Positions 8,450 to 16,461 of a stretch of 29,641 bases of DNA are shown here, piece by piece. Under the pieces are notes generated by a model. It had not been told where the DNA came from and made no database searches. It worked only from the letters and a program-made list of their open reading frames with translations. Positions within the stretch are counted from its first letter, which is position 1. Every line of letters begins with the position of its first letter. Source of the DNA: Synergistaceae bacterium (GTDB lineage Bacteria; Synergistota; Synergistia; Synergistales; Aminobacteriaceae); assembly GCA_012523155.1 (NCBI GenBank), contig JAAYJB010000089.1, forward strand, positions 1-29,641, given 5' to 3'. A program made the translations under genes and the position numbers.

Positions 8450-9904
8450 ATGAACGGCTTCCTGGTCGCCAAGTTTCTGTCTTTCATTACAGGAATCGTA
8501 TCTCTTTCCATGATATGGCCGATTTTGTGGGCCCATTTCGACGGGAGCGGAGAGGTGCGAAGCCTTGTCATATCCATGATTCTAGGCCTCACTTTTTCCG
8601 GCCTCCTTTTCGTTGCAGGAAGGCATCACACCGACTATAAAACCGTCGGGATACGGGACGCATTTGCTGTTGTTTCTCTTTCATGGATTTTTGCGTCGGT
8701 AGTGGGGGCTCTTCCCTACTACATCTACGGTATGGCACCCGCCTATACCGACGCTTTTTTCGAAGCCATGTCAGGATTTACCACCACGGGAGCCTCGATT
8801 CTTACGGATATAGAAGCCCATCCGAAAAGCCTCCTCTTCTGGAGGGGGCTGACACACTGGATCGGAGGGATGGGGATCATTGTCCTCAGCCTTGCCATAC
8901 TGCCCTTCATCGGCGTGGGGGGAGTACATCTCTTCAAGGCTGAAGTTCCGGGCTTCGGCCTTGAAAAAATGACGCCGAGACTGCACCAGATGGCCATCAG
9001 GCTGTGGGGCATCTATTTCGGACTTACGGCGGCGCAGGTGATCCTTCTCCTCCTTGGAGGAATGAACCTCTTCGAAGCACTCACCCATTCCTTCAGTACC
9101 ATTGCCACAGGAGGCCTTTCGCCTCTGAACAAAAGCATCGGCCATTACAATTCCCCCTACATCGAATGGGTAACCACCTTTTTCATGTTTTTTTCCGGGG
9201 TGAACTTTGTTATCCACTACAGATTCCTTCTCAGGCAGTCCGGGGCGTACCGCGACGACGAGGAATTCAGGCTCTATGCCTTTATCGTTCTTTTCAGCAT
9301 TCTCTTCACCGCTGCGGTCCTTCTGCTCAGAGGATATTATGTCACCATCGAGGAGGCCGTTCGCTACAGCGCTTTCCAGGTGATCAGCATCATTACCTCC
9401 ACGGGTTTTTGCACTACGGACTATGAGCTTTGGCCCGTGTCAGTTCATTTTCTCTTTATTCTCCTCATGTTTGCAGGAGGGTGTACCGGTTCAACAGCAG
9501 GAGGGATCAAAAGCCTCAGGGTTCTGGCCCTTGCACGTCATGTACGGGCAGGGCTGGCCTCATGTCTCCATCCCCAGGGACAGTTCCAGACAAAGATCAG
9601 GGGGAAAACCGTGAGCCAGGATGCACTGGCTTCGGTGACGGCTTTTTTTATTCTCTATCTTGTTGTTTTCATTGCAGGAGCCCTGTTCATGGCTGCCCTG
9701 GGTGTGGATTTCGTCACGGCCGTGAGCAGCGCTGCGGCGTCGATCGGGAACACGGGCCCTGGGTTCGGAACGGTCGGGCCTACCGAGAATTTTTTCCATA
9801 TCCCAGCCGCAGGAAAATGGGTTCTCTCGCTTCTTATGCTTCTGGGGCGGCTTGAGCTGTATACCATGATTCTGCTGTTTTCCCCCCGTACCTGGAAGAA
9901 ATAG
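8450..9904 (+). CDS. trkH: Trk potassium transporter membrane subunit TrkH (second copy)
   Basis: This 484-residue paralog of the preceding protein is collinear with it from end to end, including the N-terminal KFLSFITGIVSLSMIWP region, the filter loops (SGFTTTGAS, TIATGGLS, SIITSTGFCTTDY, NTGPGFGTVGP) and the GRLELYTMILLFSPRTWKK tail. The four filter glycines are kept. It has its own GGAGGAGG site and an ATG 39 bases after the first copy, so it probably shares the trkA transcript. Differences inside the third filter loop (Ser-Thr-Gly-Phe-Cys against Thr-Thr-Gly-Phe-Ala) could change ion selectivity or kinetics; this is inference. Confidence 0.94.
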   Translation: MNGFLVAKFLSFITGIVSLSMIWPILWAHFDGSGEVRSLVISMILGLTFSGLLFVAGRHHTDYKTVGIRDAFAVVSLSWIFASVVGALPYYIYGMAPAYTDAFFEAMSGFTTTGASILTDIEAHPKSLLFWRGLTHWIGGMGIIVLSLAILPFIGVGGVHLFKAEVPGFGLEKMTPRLHQMAIRLWGIYFGLTAAQVILLLLGGMNLFEALTHSFSTIATGGLSPLNKSIGHYNSPYIEWVTTFFMFFSGVNFVIHYRFLLRQSGAYRDDEEFRLYAFIVLFSILFTAAVLLLRGYYVTIEEAVRYSAFQVISIITSTGFCTTDYELWPVSVHFLFILLMFAGGCTGSTAGGIKSLRVLALARHVRAGLASCLHPQGQFQTKIRGKTVSQDALASVTAFFILYLVVFIAGALFMAALGVDFVTAVSSAAASIGNTGPGFGTVGPTENFFHIPAAGKWVLSLLMLLGRLELYTMILLFSPRTWKK

Positions 9905-9933
9905 AATCGCCCCGCCATCTCCACGACTCTGCG

Positions 9934-9947
9934 TATCATGATATAAT
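9934..9947 (+). promoter_or_regulatory. Extended -10 promoter of the cupin gene, with palindrome
   Basis: TGATATAAT (9939-9947) is a perfect TGn-TATAAT extended -10. A 10-base perfect palindrome, TATCATGATA at 9934-9943, overlaps it. Transcription would start near 9954, just ahead of the cupin ribosome binding site. Confidence 0.55.
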
Positions 9948-9980
9948 AATTCCGAATATTGAATAATGGAGGGGATGCCA

Positions 9981-10307
9981 GTGAAGCTCGTCGACATGAA
10001 CCGGCTGGAAATGGAAAACATTCTTCCCGGACTCAAGGCCAGGTTTGTCAATTCCGAGAACATGACGGTGGCGTACTGGTACATGGAGGCCGGCTCCGAT
10101 TTCCCTTTGCATGATCATTGCCATGAACAGCTGGTCAATGTAGTCTCGGGAAAAGTTGAGGTATCTGTACGGGGGGAAAAAATTCCCCTTGACCCGGGGT
10201 GCCTTCTCGTTCTGGCACCCGGAGAACCCCATGCGGTCCACGCGGTAGAGAAGAGTTTTGTCATTGACGTGTTTTACCCCATTCGGGAGGACTACAAAAA
10301 AGAATGA
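9981..10307 (+). CDS. Small single-domain cupin protein
   Basis: This 108-residue cupin_2-type beta-barrel has motif 1 as HDHCHEQLVNVVSG, with histidines for metal binding, and motif 2 as PGEPHAVHA. Proteins of this size are often metal-dependent enzymes or ligand-binding domains, and the specific role here is unknown. The GTG at 9981 was preferred over the ATG codons at 9966 and 9975 because GGAGGGG (9968-9974) would overlap or abut those, while it lies six bases from the GTG. It has its own promoter and terminator, so it is a monocistronic unit. Confidence 0.8.
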   Translation: MKLVDMNRLEMENILPGLKARFVNSENMTVAYWYMEAGSDFPLHDHCHEQLVNVVSGKVEVSVRGEKIPLDPGCLLVLAPGEPHAVHAVEKSFVIDVFYPIREDYKKE

Positions 10308-10321
10308 TTTTTTGCGAAACG

Positions 10322-10345
10322 GCGGCTTTCGGGCCGCTTTTTTTT
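10322..10345 (+). terminator. Terminator of the cupin gene
   Basis: GCGGC (10322-10326) pairs with GCCGC (10333-10337) around TTTCGG, followed by eight T residues. Confidence 0.85.
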
Positions 10346-10356
10346 GGAAAAAACAC

Positions 10357-10396
10357 TTGACATATAAAGGAATTCAGGTACTATATTACCTGAATT
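10357..10396 (+). promoter_or_regulatory. rrf2-ferredoxin-hcp promoter with a perfect palindromic operator
   Basis: TTGACA (10357-10362) is a consensus -35, with TACTAT at 10379-10384 as -10 after a 16-base spacer. A perfect inverted repeat with 10-base arms, AATTCAGGTA (10371-10380) and TACCTGAATT (10387-10396), separated by CTATAT, covers the spacer and the whole -10. A regulator bound here would exclude RNA polymerase. The gene directly downstream is an Rrf2 regulator with three cysteines, so autoregulation is the natural reading. Confidence 0.8.
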
Positions 10397-10415
10397 TGGG
10401 AAAGGGGCTCTTTAT

Positions 10416-10826
10416 ATGAGCGGAGTGGTTGCTGTGTCCGAAGCTGTATCGCTGGCTTTTCACGGAATGGGTCTCCTCGCTTCAGGAAGACGGATGAGCG
10501 CGAAAGAAATGGCTGAAAGGGTAAAGGTGTCGGAGGCCCACCTGGCTAAAGTTTTTCAGAGGCTTGTGAAAGAAGGCCTGGTGACGTCCACCCGCGGTCC
10601 CGGAGGGGGATTCGAGCTGGCGAAGGACCCTGCGGAGGTGACCCTCCTCCATATTTACACCGTGATCGAGGGGCTTCCCAGGGCTGAACACTGTCTGCTG
10701 CACAGCGATACCTGCCCGTTCGGGACGTGCATTTTCGGTTCCATGCTGGAAAAGATGACCGCTGAATTCGTTGAATATCTGAAAAATACCACCCTGGCAG
10801 ATTTACAGAGAGGAGAAACACGATGA
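10416..10826 (+). CDS. Rrf2-family transcriptional regulator, likely Fe-S dependent
   Basis: This 136-residue protein has the Rrf2 winged helix: a recognition segment around residues 27-52 (MSAKEMAERVKVSEAHLAKVFQRL), then the wing STRGPGGGFELAKDPAEVTLLHI. Cys93, Cys100 and Cys105 (C-x6-C-x4-C) sit in the loop where IscR and NsrR bind an iron-sulfur cluster, so it probably senses NO, oxygen or cluster supply. The ATG at 10416 follows AAAGGGG. Its last four bases (ATGA) overlap the next start. The neighbours (ferredoxin, hcp) favour an NsrR-like nitrosative-stress role, although the operator does not look like the enteric NsrR site. Confidence 0.88.
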   Translation: MSGVVAVSEAVSLAFHGMGLLASGRRMSAKEMAERVKVSEAHLAKVFQRLVKEGLVTSTRGPGGGFELAKDPAEVTLLHIYTVIEGLPRAEHCLLHSDTCPFGTCIFGSMLEKMTAEFVEYLKNTTLADLQRGETR

Positions 10827-11587
10827 CCAAGGTAATGCGGAAAATCATCAAAATTGATGAGGACAAATGCGACGGATGCGGCATCTGCGCCGAAGCCTGC
10901 CACGAGGGGGCCATACAGATCATCGGCGGAAAGGCGAAGCTCGTGAGCGAGACCTACTGCGACGGACTCGGCGACTGTATAGGCGAATGCCCGAGGGGGG
11001 CAATCACATTCGAGGAGAGGGAAGCGGCTCCTTACGACGAGGAAGCGGTGAAGAAGCACATGGCGGCGAAGGCTGCTCTGACCCCTCTTCCCTGCGGTTG
11101 TCCGGGGTCCATGGCACGGGATCTCAGGAAGGAAACTGAGCCCTGTGCGGTCCCTGCACCGTCAGCCGCACCTGAGGCATTGAAATCCGCTCTTGCCAAC
11201 TGGCCCGTGCAGATCCGGCTCGTGCCGGAAACGGCCCCCTATCTCCGGAAAGCGGATCTGGTGATCGCCGCTGACTGCACCCCCTTTGCCTTTGCCGATT
11301 TCCACCGCACCTTTCTGGCCGGTCAGAACAAGGTCTGCCTCGTGGGCTGCCCGAAGCTCGACGATGCACAGGCCTACGTTGAGAAGCTCTCCCGTATCAT
11401 TGCTTTCAACGAAATAGATACTATTACGCTGGTCCGAATGGAGGTTCCCTGCTGCGGCGGAATGACCAGGGTCCTCGAATCGGCCTGTGAAGCAGCCGAA
11501 CGGAACATTTCGCTGAAAATTTTCACAATAGGCGTGGGCGGAGATATAATAGACAGGGAAACTGTGCGGTTCTCACATAAAAAATAG
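10823..11587 (+). CDS. 4Fe-4S ferredoxin-like protein linked to hcp
   Basis: This 254-residue iron-sulfur protein begins with a ferredoxin motif, C16-x2-C19-x2-C22-x3-C26, followed by the family motif YCDGLGDCIGECP (C46, C52, C56). A PCGCPGS motif (C91, C93) links to a C-terminal domain that ends near VPCCGGMTRV. The architecture is known from genes adjacent to hcp in anaerobes, and electron supply to Hcp is the usual proposal; I infer the same here. The start overlaps the regulator stop in ATGA, and AGAGGAG lies upstream, so expression is coupled to the Rrf2 gene. A decayed copy of the same gene is found at 13441-13650. Confidence 0.87.
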   Translation: MTKVMRKIIKIDEDKCDGCGICAEACHEGAIQIIGGKAKLVSETYCDGLGDCIGECPRGAITFEEREAAPYDEEAVKKHMAAKAALTPLPCGCPGSMARDLRKETEPCAVPAPSAAPEALKSALANWPVQIRLVPETAPYLRKADLVIAADCTPFAFADFHRTFLAGQNKVCLVGCPKLDDAQAYVEKLSRIIAFNEIDTITLVRMEVPCCGGMTRVLESACEAAERNISLKIFTIGVGGDIIDRETVRFSHKK

Positions 11588-11674
11588 GGAAACGGCCTCC
11601 GGGGAGCCGGGGCATTTCCAGCGGCAAAGCATTCAATTTCACGAGTTCAGAAAATCAATAAAGGAGGCAGAACA

Positions 11675-13318
11675 ATGTATTGTTTTCAGTGCCAGGAAAC
11701 AGCGAAGAACCAGGGGTGTACGGTAAAGGGTGTCTGCGGAAAACCTGAAGGAACGGCCGATCTTCAGGATCTTCTTATTTATGTGTGCAAGGGGATCTCC
11801 GTTTACGGTGAAAAACTGATGCAGCAGGGTACAGTCGACAAAGAAGCCGGACGCTTCATCTGTAAGGCTCTTTTCGTCACTATCACCAACGCAGCATGGG
11901 ATGACGACTCCATCATCGAATGGATCCGCAAAGGGCTGAAGGTCAGGGAAGCAGTTGCCGCAAGGGCCGGTACCATGCCCGGAACGCTTCCGGACTGCGC
12001 GACGTGGAAGGCAGACAGTAAAGAAGACATCATGGCAAAGTCCATGGCCGACGAAGTCCGCATCACCGCCATGCAGAACGAGGATGTGCGCTCCCTCAGG
12101 GAACTCCTCATCATTGGGACCAAGGGAGTTGCTGCTTATGCGGAGCATGCGGAGGTTCTCGGTTTCGAAAAGGACGAGATTTACGCGTCAATCATGGAAG
12201 GGCTGGCCTCGACCACGAAAGACCTCTCCGTGGATGATATGGTTGGAATGGTTATGAAGACAGGCGCAAACGCTGTTACCACCATGGCGCTTCTTGACGA
12301 GGCCAACACCAGCACCTATGGCAACCCCGAGATCACCGAAGTAAATCTGGGTGTCAGGAATAACCCCGGAATCCTCATCTCCGGCCATGACCTCAAGGAT
12401 ATGGAGGAGCTCCTCAAGCAGACCGAGGGTACCGGTGTGGATGTGTACACCCACGGTGAAATGCTGCCGGCCAACTACTACCCCGCCTTCAAGAAATACG
12501 GCCATTTTGTGGGAAACTACGGCGGTTCCTGGTGGCATCAGAACGAGGAGTTCGAGTCCTTCAACGGGCCCATCTTCCTCACCACCAACTGCCTGATCCC
12601 TGTGAAGAAGGAAAATACGTACCTCGACAGGCTTTTCACCACGGGTGTTGTCAGCTACCCCGGTGCGAAGCATATCCCCGACAGACCGAAGGGCGGCATG
12701 AAGGACTTCTCCGGGATGATCGAGATGGCGAAGAAGTGCGCCGCTCCCAGGGAGATAGAGACGGGCAAGCTCGTCGGTGGTTTCGCCCACAACCAGGTCA
12801 TGGCGCTCGCTGACAAGGTTGTCGAAGCAGTCAAGTCGGGTGCCATCAAGAGATTCGTCGTCATGGCCGGATGTGACGGGCGTTTCAAGTCCCGCGACTA
12901 TTACACGGATGTCGCCAAAAACCTGCCGAAGGACACGGTCATCCTAACCGCCGGCTGCGCAAAGTACCGGTACAACAAGCTTGATCTCGGCGATATCGGC
13001 GGTATTCCCCGGGTGCTTGACGCCGGACAGTGCAACGACTCCTATTCCCTTGCCGTGATCGCCCTCAAGCTCAAGGAGGCCTTCGGTCTTGACGATGTCA
13101 ACAAGCTTCCCATCTCCTATGACATCGCCTGGTATGAGCAGAAGGCTGTTGCCGTACTGCTGGCACTTCTTTCACTGGGTGTGAAGGGCATCCGCCTCGG
13201 GCCCACCCTTCCCGGGTTCCTTTCCCCCAATGTGGCCGATGTCCTGGTGAAAAACTTCGATATCAAGCCCATCAGCACTGTTGAAGAAGACGTCGCCGCA
13301 ATGATGGCGGGCAAATAG
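11675..13318 (+). CDS. hcp: Hydroxylamine reductase / hybrid-cluster protein, class I
   Basis: This 547-residue cytoplasmic protein reduces hydroxylamine to ammonia in vitro and is implicated in NO reduction and S-nitrosation in other bacteria. The N-terminal motif C3-x2-C6-x8-C15-x5-C21 is the class I spacing typical of anaerobes, which binds a 4Fe-4S cubane. Hybrid-cluster ligands are recognisable: ISGHD (His), THGEM (Glu), [13 protein letters not shown] (the persulfide cysteine), [16 protein letters not shown] and WYEQK. Length is normal. AAAGGAGG precedes the ATG. An 87-base spacer with a GC-rich fold separates it from the ferredoxin gene; no separate promoter is obvious. Confidence 0.96.
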   Translation: MYCFQCQETAKNQGCTVKGVCGKPEGTADLQDLLIYVCKGISVYGEKLMQQGTVDKEAGRFICKALFVTITNAAWDDDSIIEWIRKGLKVREAVAARAGTMPGTLPDCATWKADSKEDIMAKSMADEVRITAMQNEDVRSLRELLIIGTKGVAAYAEHAEVLGFEKDEIYASIMEGLASTTKDLSVDDMVGMVMKTGANAVTTMALLDEANTSTYGNPEITEVNLGVRNNPGILISGHDLKDMEELLKQTEGTGVDVYTHGEMLPANYYPAFKKYGHFVGNYGGSWWHQNEEFESFNGPIFLTTNCLIPVKKENTYLDRLFTTGVVSYPGAKHIPDRPKGGMKDFSGMIEMAKKCAAPREIETGKLVGGFAHNQVMALADKVVEAVKSGAIKRFVVMAGCDGRFKSRDYYTDVAKNLPKDTVILTAGCAKYRYNKLDLGDIGGIPRVLDAGQCNDSYSLAVIALKLKEAFGLDDVNKLPISYDIAWYEQKAVAVLLALLSLGVKGIRLGPTLPGFLSPNVADVLVKNFDIKPISTVEEDVAAMMAGK

Positions 13319-13388
13319 TTTTTGGACAGACTCTTGATCTGTCCGGAATTTTCCGGAATGAACTGAGAGTGATTCTTCAGAACTGCCA

Positions 13389-13432
13389 AAACGGGAGAAA
13401 CGGCGTTTACTTCAATGCTGTTTCTCCCGTTT
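13389..13432 (+). terminator. Terminator-like inverted repeat downstream of hcp
   Basis: AAACGGGAGAAAC (13389-13401) and GTTTCTCCCGTTT (13420-13432) are perfect 13-base arms with an 18-base loop. The T-tract is short (TTTCTT), so termination may be partial. Confidence 0.65.
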
Positions 13433-13440
13433 CTTGTACC

Positions 13441-13650
13441 CGGCAGACTGAAGGCTGCTGCGGGTCATCTTCCCTGCGCTTGTCAGGGATCCATGGTCCG
13501 TGATCTCGGAAGGAACCTGAGCCCTGCGGCGTACCGGAACCCTCATCTGTGTTATTTCTTTCAACGAGACAGACACCGCCCTGCCGGCAATAATGAATGT
13601 TCCGTGCCGCGGCGACACCAGGTTCGGTCGCAATTGCTGTAAATAGCCGT
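13441..13650 (+). pseudogene. Decayed, internally deleted copy of the hcp-linked ferredoxin gene
   Basis: Positions 13451-13540 align without gaps to about 11070-11160 inside the intact ferredoxin gene; for example CTTCCCTGCG, GATCTC and TGAGCCCTG are shared, at roughly three-quarters identity. In frame this reads KAAAGHLPCACQGSMVRDLG against KAALTPLPCGCPGSMARDLR. Positions 13545-13640 then match about 11388-11485 in another frame, reading VISFNETDTALPAIMNVPC against IIAFNEIDTITLVRMEVPC. The part between (roughly 235 bases of the parent), the N-terminal ferredoxin motif and the start are missing. It lies just beyond the hcp terminator. Confidence 0.75.
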
Positions 13651-13754
13651 TGCCGAGGTCTTCAAAACGGACATCAATGGACTGCTCCTGTCCCTGATAC
13701 TATTTATTTTACGTCTTCGCCGGGGAAAATATCCTTCTATTTTCGAGCAGGAGA

Positions 13755-15125
13755 CTATTTACCTGAAAAGCAGCAGCAGGTGTTTCTTCCTTTCGATTTT
13801 GCGCTGTACATTGCAGCATCCGCTTTTTTCAAAAGCGATCTCATGTCCTTCCCGTCATCCGGAAAAATACTGACCCCTATGGAAGGGCTGACAGAGACTT
13901 CCGTGTTTTCGAAAACAAACGGGAGGTTGATGGAAATCCTGATCTTTTCTGCGATTATAGCTGCGAGACCTGAATCGGGAAGATCTCCCAGGACAATGAC
14001 GAACTCGTCCCCCCCAATACGTGCGACCACGTCCGATTCCCGGACAGCAGAAGAAAGCCTCCGGGAAACTTCCACGAGGAGCCTATCGCCGGTCTCGTGC
14101 CCCATCTTGTCGTTCACTTCCTTGAAGTGGTCGAGATCGATGTACAGCATGGCCGAGTAAAAGCCCCTGTTCCCCGCCCTGGAAAGAAGAAAATCTGTCC
14201 TTGCTTCCATGGAACGCCTGTTCAGCAGGCCCGTGAGCGTATCTTTTTCGGCGATTGAACGAAGCTCGTCTTCGAGCTTTTTCCTCCGGTCAATATCCTC
14301 CTCGAGCAGTATTTTTGCGTGTTCAAGCTGTTCAGTCCGTATTTTCACAAGGGTCTCAAGGTTTTCGTTCTGTCTCAGCAGTTCGCCTCTGGCTTCCTTC
14401 AGACGGATGAAAAGTCGGTGCAGTGCCTCGTATATGCTGTTTATATCAGGGGGATTCTTTTTGTTCATCAGGGCTGAAAAGTTGGATAACTGCTCAGGTC
14501 TGTCGGAATCAAGGGAATCGGCGGCCGCGACCATTTCAGCAAGCGGGGCACCCACGAGATGCCAGAATATCCTGTTCTGCACCCAGAGAATAAGGATAAG
14601 AAGTATGAGCCCGCCCATGAGAAGAAAAACAAGCGAGCGGAACGTTTTGAAGAGGACGGCCTCACTCCGGATAAAGGCGACGGCATATCCGGCGGTGGTA
14701 CCGTCAGGCATTTTGACCGGCCGGACTGCAAACCAGGCGGAAGATGTTTTATGGATACGGTCGGAGAGAAATTTCTCCCCTGCCTTGCGCGGAACTGAAA
14801 TTTTCACAGTTTCCGGAGTCCCGTACATAAGTTCCCAGCGGTTGGTGAATACTGCGGCACCTGCAAGAAGGGGGTCGTTTTCAACGACCTCTGCGCATTG
14901 TTCATTAAAATCGAGGAAATCTCCCAGGCCAAGCTCCAGGCGGAGAAGTTTCTCCACCTTTTGCGAAAGCGCACCGGCGGCCAGAGCTGCCCTTGATCCC
15001 GCGCTGTCACTCTGCTGGGAGTAAAGGGCAATCCCTCCTCCCGCAAGCAGAATAATCGCCGCAAGAGAAAAAAACAGTGATGAAATCAGGTTGACTCGCT
15101 GGTGTATTCTGCCTCTCCCGAACAT
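13755..15125 (-). CDS. Membrane-bound diguanylate cyclase (GGDEF) with periplasmic sensor
   Basis: This 456-residue protein is predicted to make cyclic di-GMP. Order of parts: transmembrane helix at about 12-35, periplasmic sensor region to about 150, second helix at about 164-183, a HAMP-like linker and coiled coil (about 245-292), then a GGDEF domain. The active-site motif GGDEF at 371-375 is intact. RESD at 362-365, five residues before it, is the RxxD inhibitory site. The ATG at 15125 was chosen because GGAAGGG lies just before it; a GTG at 15170, overlapping the stop of the upstream gene as GTGA, would add 15 residues and is possible. It is coupled to the binding-protein gene upstream, which suggests shared signalling. 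Confidence 0.88.
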   Translation of the reverse strand: MFGRGRIHQRVNLISSLFFSLAAIILLAGGGIALYSQQSDSAGSRAALAAGALSQKVEKLLRLELGLGDFLDFNEQCAEVVENDPLLAGAAVFTNRWELMYGTPETVKISVPRKAGEKFLSDRIHKTSSAWFAVRPVKMPDGTTAGYAVAFIRSEAVLFKTFRSLVFLLMGGLILLILILWVQNRIFWHLVGAPLAEMVAAADSLDSDRPEQLSNFSALMNKKNPPDINSIYEALHRLFIRLKEARGELLRQNENLETLVKIRTEQLEHAKILLEEDIDRRKKLEDELRSIAEKDTLTGLLNRRSMEARTDFLLSRAGNRGFYSAMLYIDLDHFKEVNDKMGHETGDRLLVEVSRRLSSAVRESDVVARIGGDEFVIVLGDLPDSGLAAIIAEKIRISINLPFVFENTEVSVSPSIGVSIFPDDGKDMRSLLKKADAAMYSAKSKGRNTCCCFSGK

Positions 15126-15166
15126 AATCCCTTCCGCTTTCTTTTCAGGGTGAAAAAACGGCTGTT

Positions 15167-16171
15167 TCACTTATCCCAGATGAACCGCGGGAACACGGTC
15201 GATTCGAGCAGAATTCCCGACCGAATGCCGATTCCCAGTTTTTTTGCCCTTGCAAGTGAGATCACTGGGTGTCCTGTCGTCGTTTGTTCTGCTGCCATGG
15301 CTGATGGAGGCACTTTTTCAACGAGGATCCTTCCGGCAATTTTCCCTGCCAGCCGCCCCTGCTCCGTCCCCGACACCATGAGGGCGCACAGGGTTCCCCG
15401 TTCAACCCTGGAGCTCCAGAATGAGAAATCCGGCAGACTGCTGTTTTCGGCGGTCCATCGCAGGACCTCGCCGTAGTCGGCGAAGGTGCCTCCGTCGGAG
15501 AAATTGAAGATTCCGAGAACCCCGATCGCGTCCACCGTGTTTTGTATCCGCAACATGGAGGTCTTGAACTCGTCGAAAGTCTCCGGCCGGATCCACTCGG
15601 CTATCTCGATTATTCCGCACCGTGCGGTCTCCTTTTCCATCCGTTCCCTCACCCGGTCCCAGGTTGGGGAACTGTCGAGGATAACGGCGATTCGCCGTAT
15701 CTCCCCGGGCCATATGCTTTTCAGGAGCCTGATGGTTCCGGTAAAGTGTTCACGTTCCACTGCTCCGGTCATATTCCGGACTTCACCCAGCCCGTAATCC
15801 GAGGGTTCACCGTCAATGCCGGAAAACACCACGGGGACAGGTGAATCTGCATAGAGCGTCCCGATTTTTTCCAGGGCTGTATCATCGGTCAGAAATATCA
15901 GGTGAGGTTTCCATGTCTCTGCGATTTCAGCGGCAAGGCGTATTCTATCCGGCCTGCCTCCGGACATGTTTTTCGCGTCAAGGTCAACTGTACGCAGCTC
16001 CAGGCCCGGATTGCCGATCCCTTCAATGAATCCGTCGATCTGTTCCCGTGTCCATGACCATTCTGCAGTATAGCTGTTGACGTTCAGGATCCGGAATGTT
16101 TCAGCTGCAGCGTTGGCTGAAAAAGAAACCTGCAGAAGAACGAGGAAAACAAATATTCCCCTGGAAAGCAC
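15167..16171 (-). CDS. ABC-type substrate-binding-like periplasmic protein (COG2984 type)
   Basis: This 334-residue exported protein of the ABC_sub_bind family (PF04392) has a signal peptide (MLSRGIFVFLVLLQVSFSANA) with probable cleavage after ANA. The mature chain shows the family layout with FRILNVNSYTAEWSW at the start, PHLIFLTDD, PVPVVFSGID and IRRIAVILDSSPTWD. The GTG start at 16171 follows GGAGGGG. No permease or ATPase is nearby. It is paired instead with a diguanylate cyclase whose possible upstream GTG start overlaps its stop, so it probably senses a periplasmic ligand for that enzyme. The ligand is unknown. Confidence 0.82.
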   Translation of the reverse strand: MLSRGIFVFLVLLQVSFSANAAAETFRILNVNSYTAEWSWTREQIDGFIEGIGNPGLELRTVDLDAKNMSGGRPDRIRLAAEIAETWKPHLIFLTDDTALEKIGTLYADSPVPVVFSGIDGEPSDYGLGEVRNMTGAVEREHFTGTIRLLKSIWPGEIRRIAVILDSSPTWDRVRERMEKETARCGIIEIAEWIRPETFDEFKTSMLRIQNTVDAIGVLGIFNFSDGGTFADYGEVLRWTAENSSLPDFSFWSSRVERGTLCALMVSGTEQGRLAGKIAGRILVEKVPPSAMAAEQTTTGHPVISLARAKKLGIGIRSGILLESTVFPRFIWDK

Positions 16172-16237
16172 AAAATCCCCTCCCTGGAAAACCCGGTTTT
16201 ATTCTGGTATCTGCGGCAGAGATTGCGGCAAAATGCC

Positions 16238-16266
16238 AATATAAACTATTGTTTGAATCCTCATAA
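16238..16266 (-). promoter_or_regulatory. Candidate promoter for the binding protein-cyclase pair
   Basis: On the minus strand TTATGA (16266-16261) and TATATT (16243-16238) are separated by exactly 17 bases. The -10 is one base off consensus and the -35 is weak. It lies about 70 bases upstream of the GTG at 16171. Confidence 0.4.
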
Positions 16267-16283
16267 TATCACATGTCCCTTTG

Positions 16284-16315
16284 AAAAAAACAGGGAAGAG
16301 CGTTCGGCTCTTCCC
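16284..16315 (-). terminator. Terminator for the FMN glutamate-synthase-like gene
   Basis: GGGAAGAGC and GCTCTTCCC (16293-16301, 16307-16315) form a 9-base stem with a 5-base loop. On the minus strand it is followed by a run of seven T (16290-16284). It lies about 150 bases after the stop at 16462, and a second small stem (ACGGCAT with ATGCCGT, 16341-16363) lies in the untranslated region between. Confidence 0.75.
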
Positions 16316-16461
16316 TCCAGTTTTTGCCGAAAAATGGAATACGGCATCTCAATTGTATGCCGTGCGTGCCCCGAAGCGTAGGATACGTGTGAAATGAGCT
16401 CCTGCTCCATGGGAGATCCCCATGTTTTCAGGGTGCCGCTTGGAACGGATCCGGAATAAAC

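Noticed and set aside
13415..13642. 75-codon plus-strand frame after hcp considered as a gene
   Set aside because: It lies over the terminator and the decayed ferredoxin copy, has no ribosome binding site, and its homology changes frame midway.
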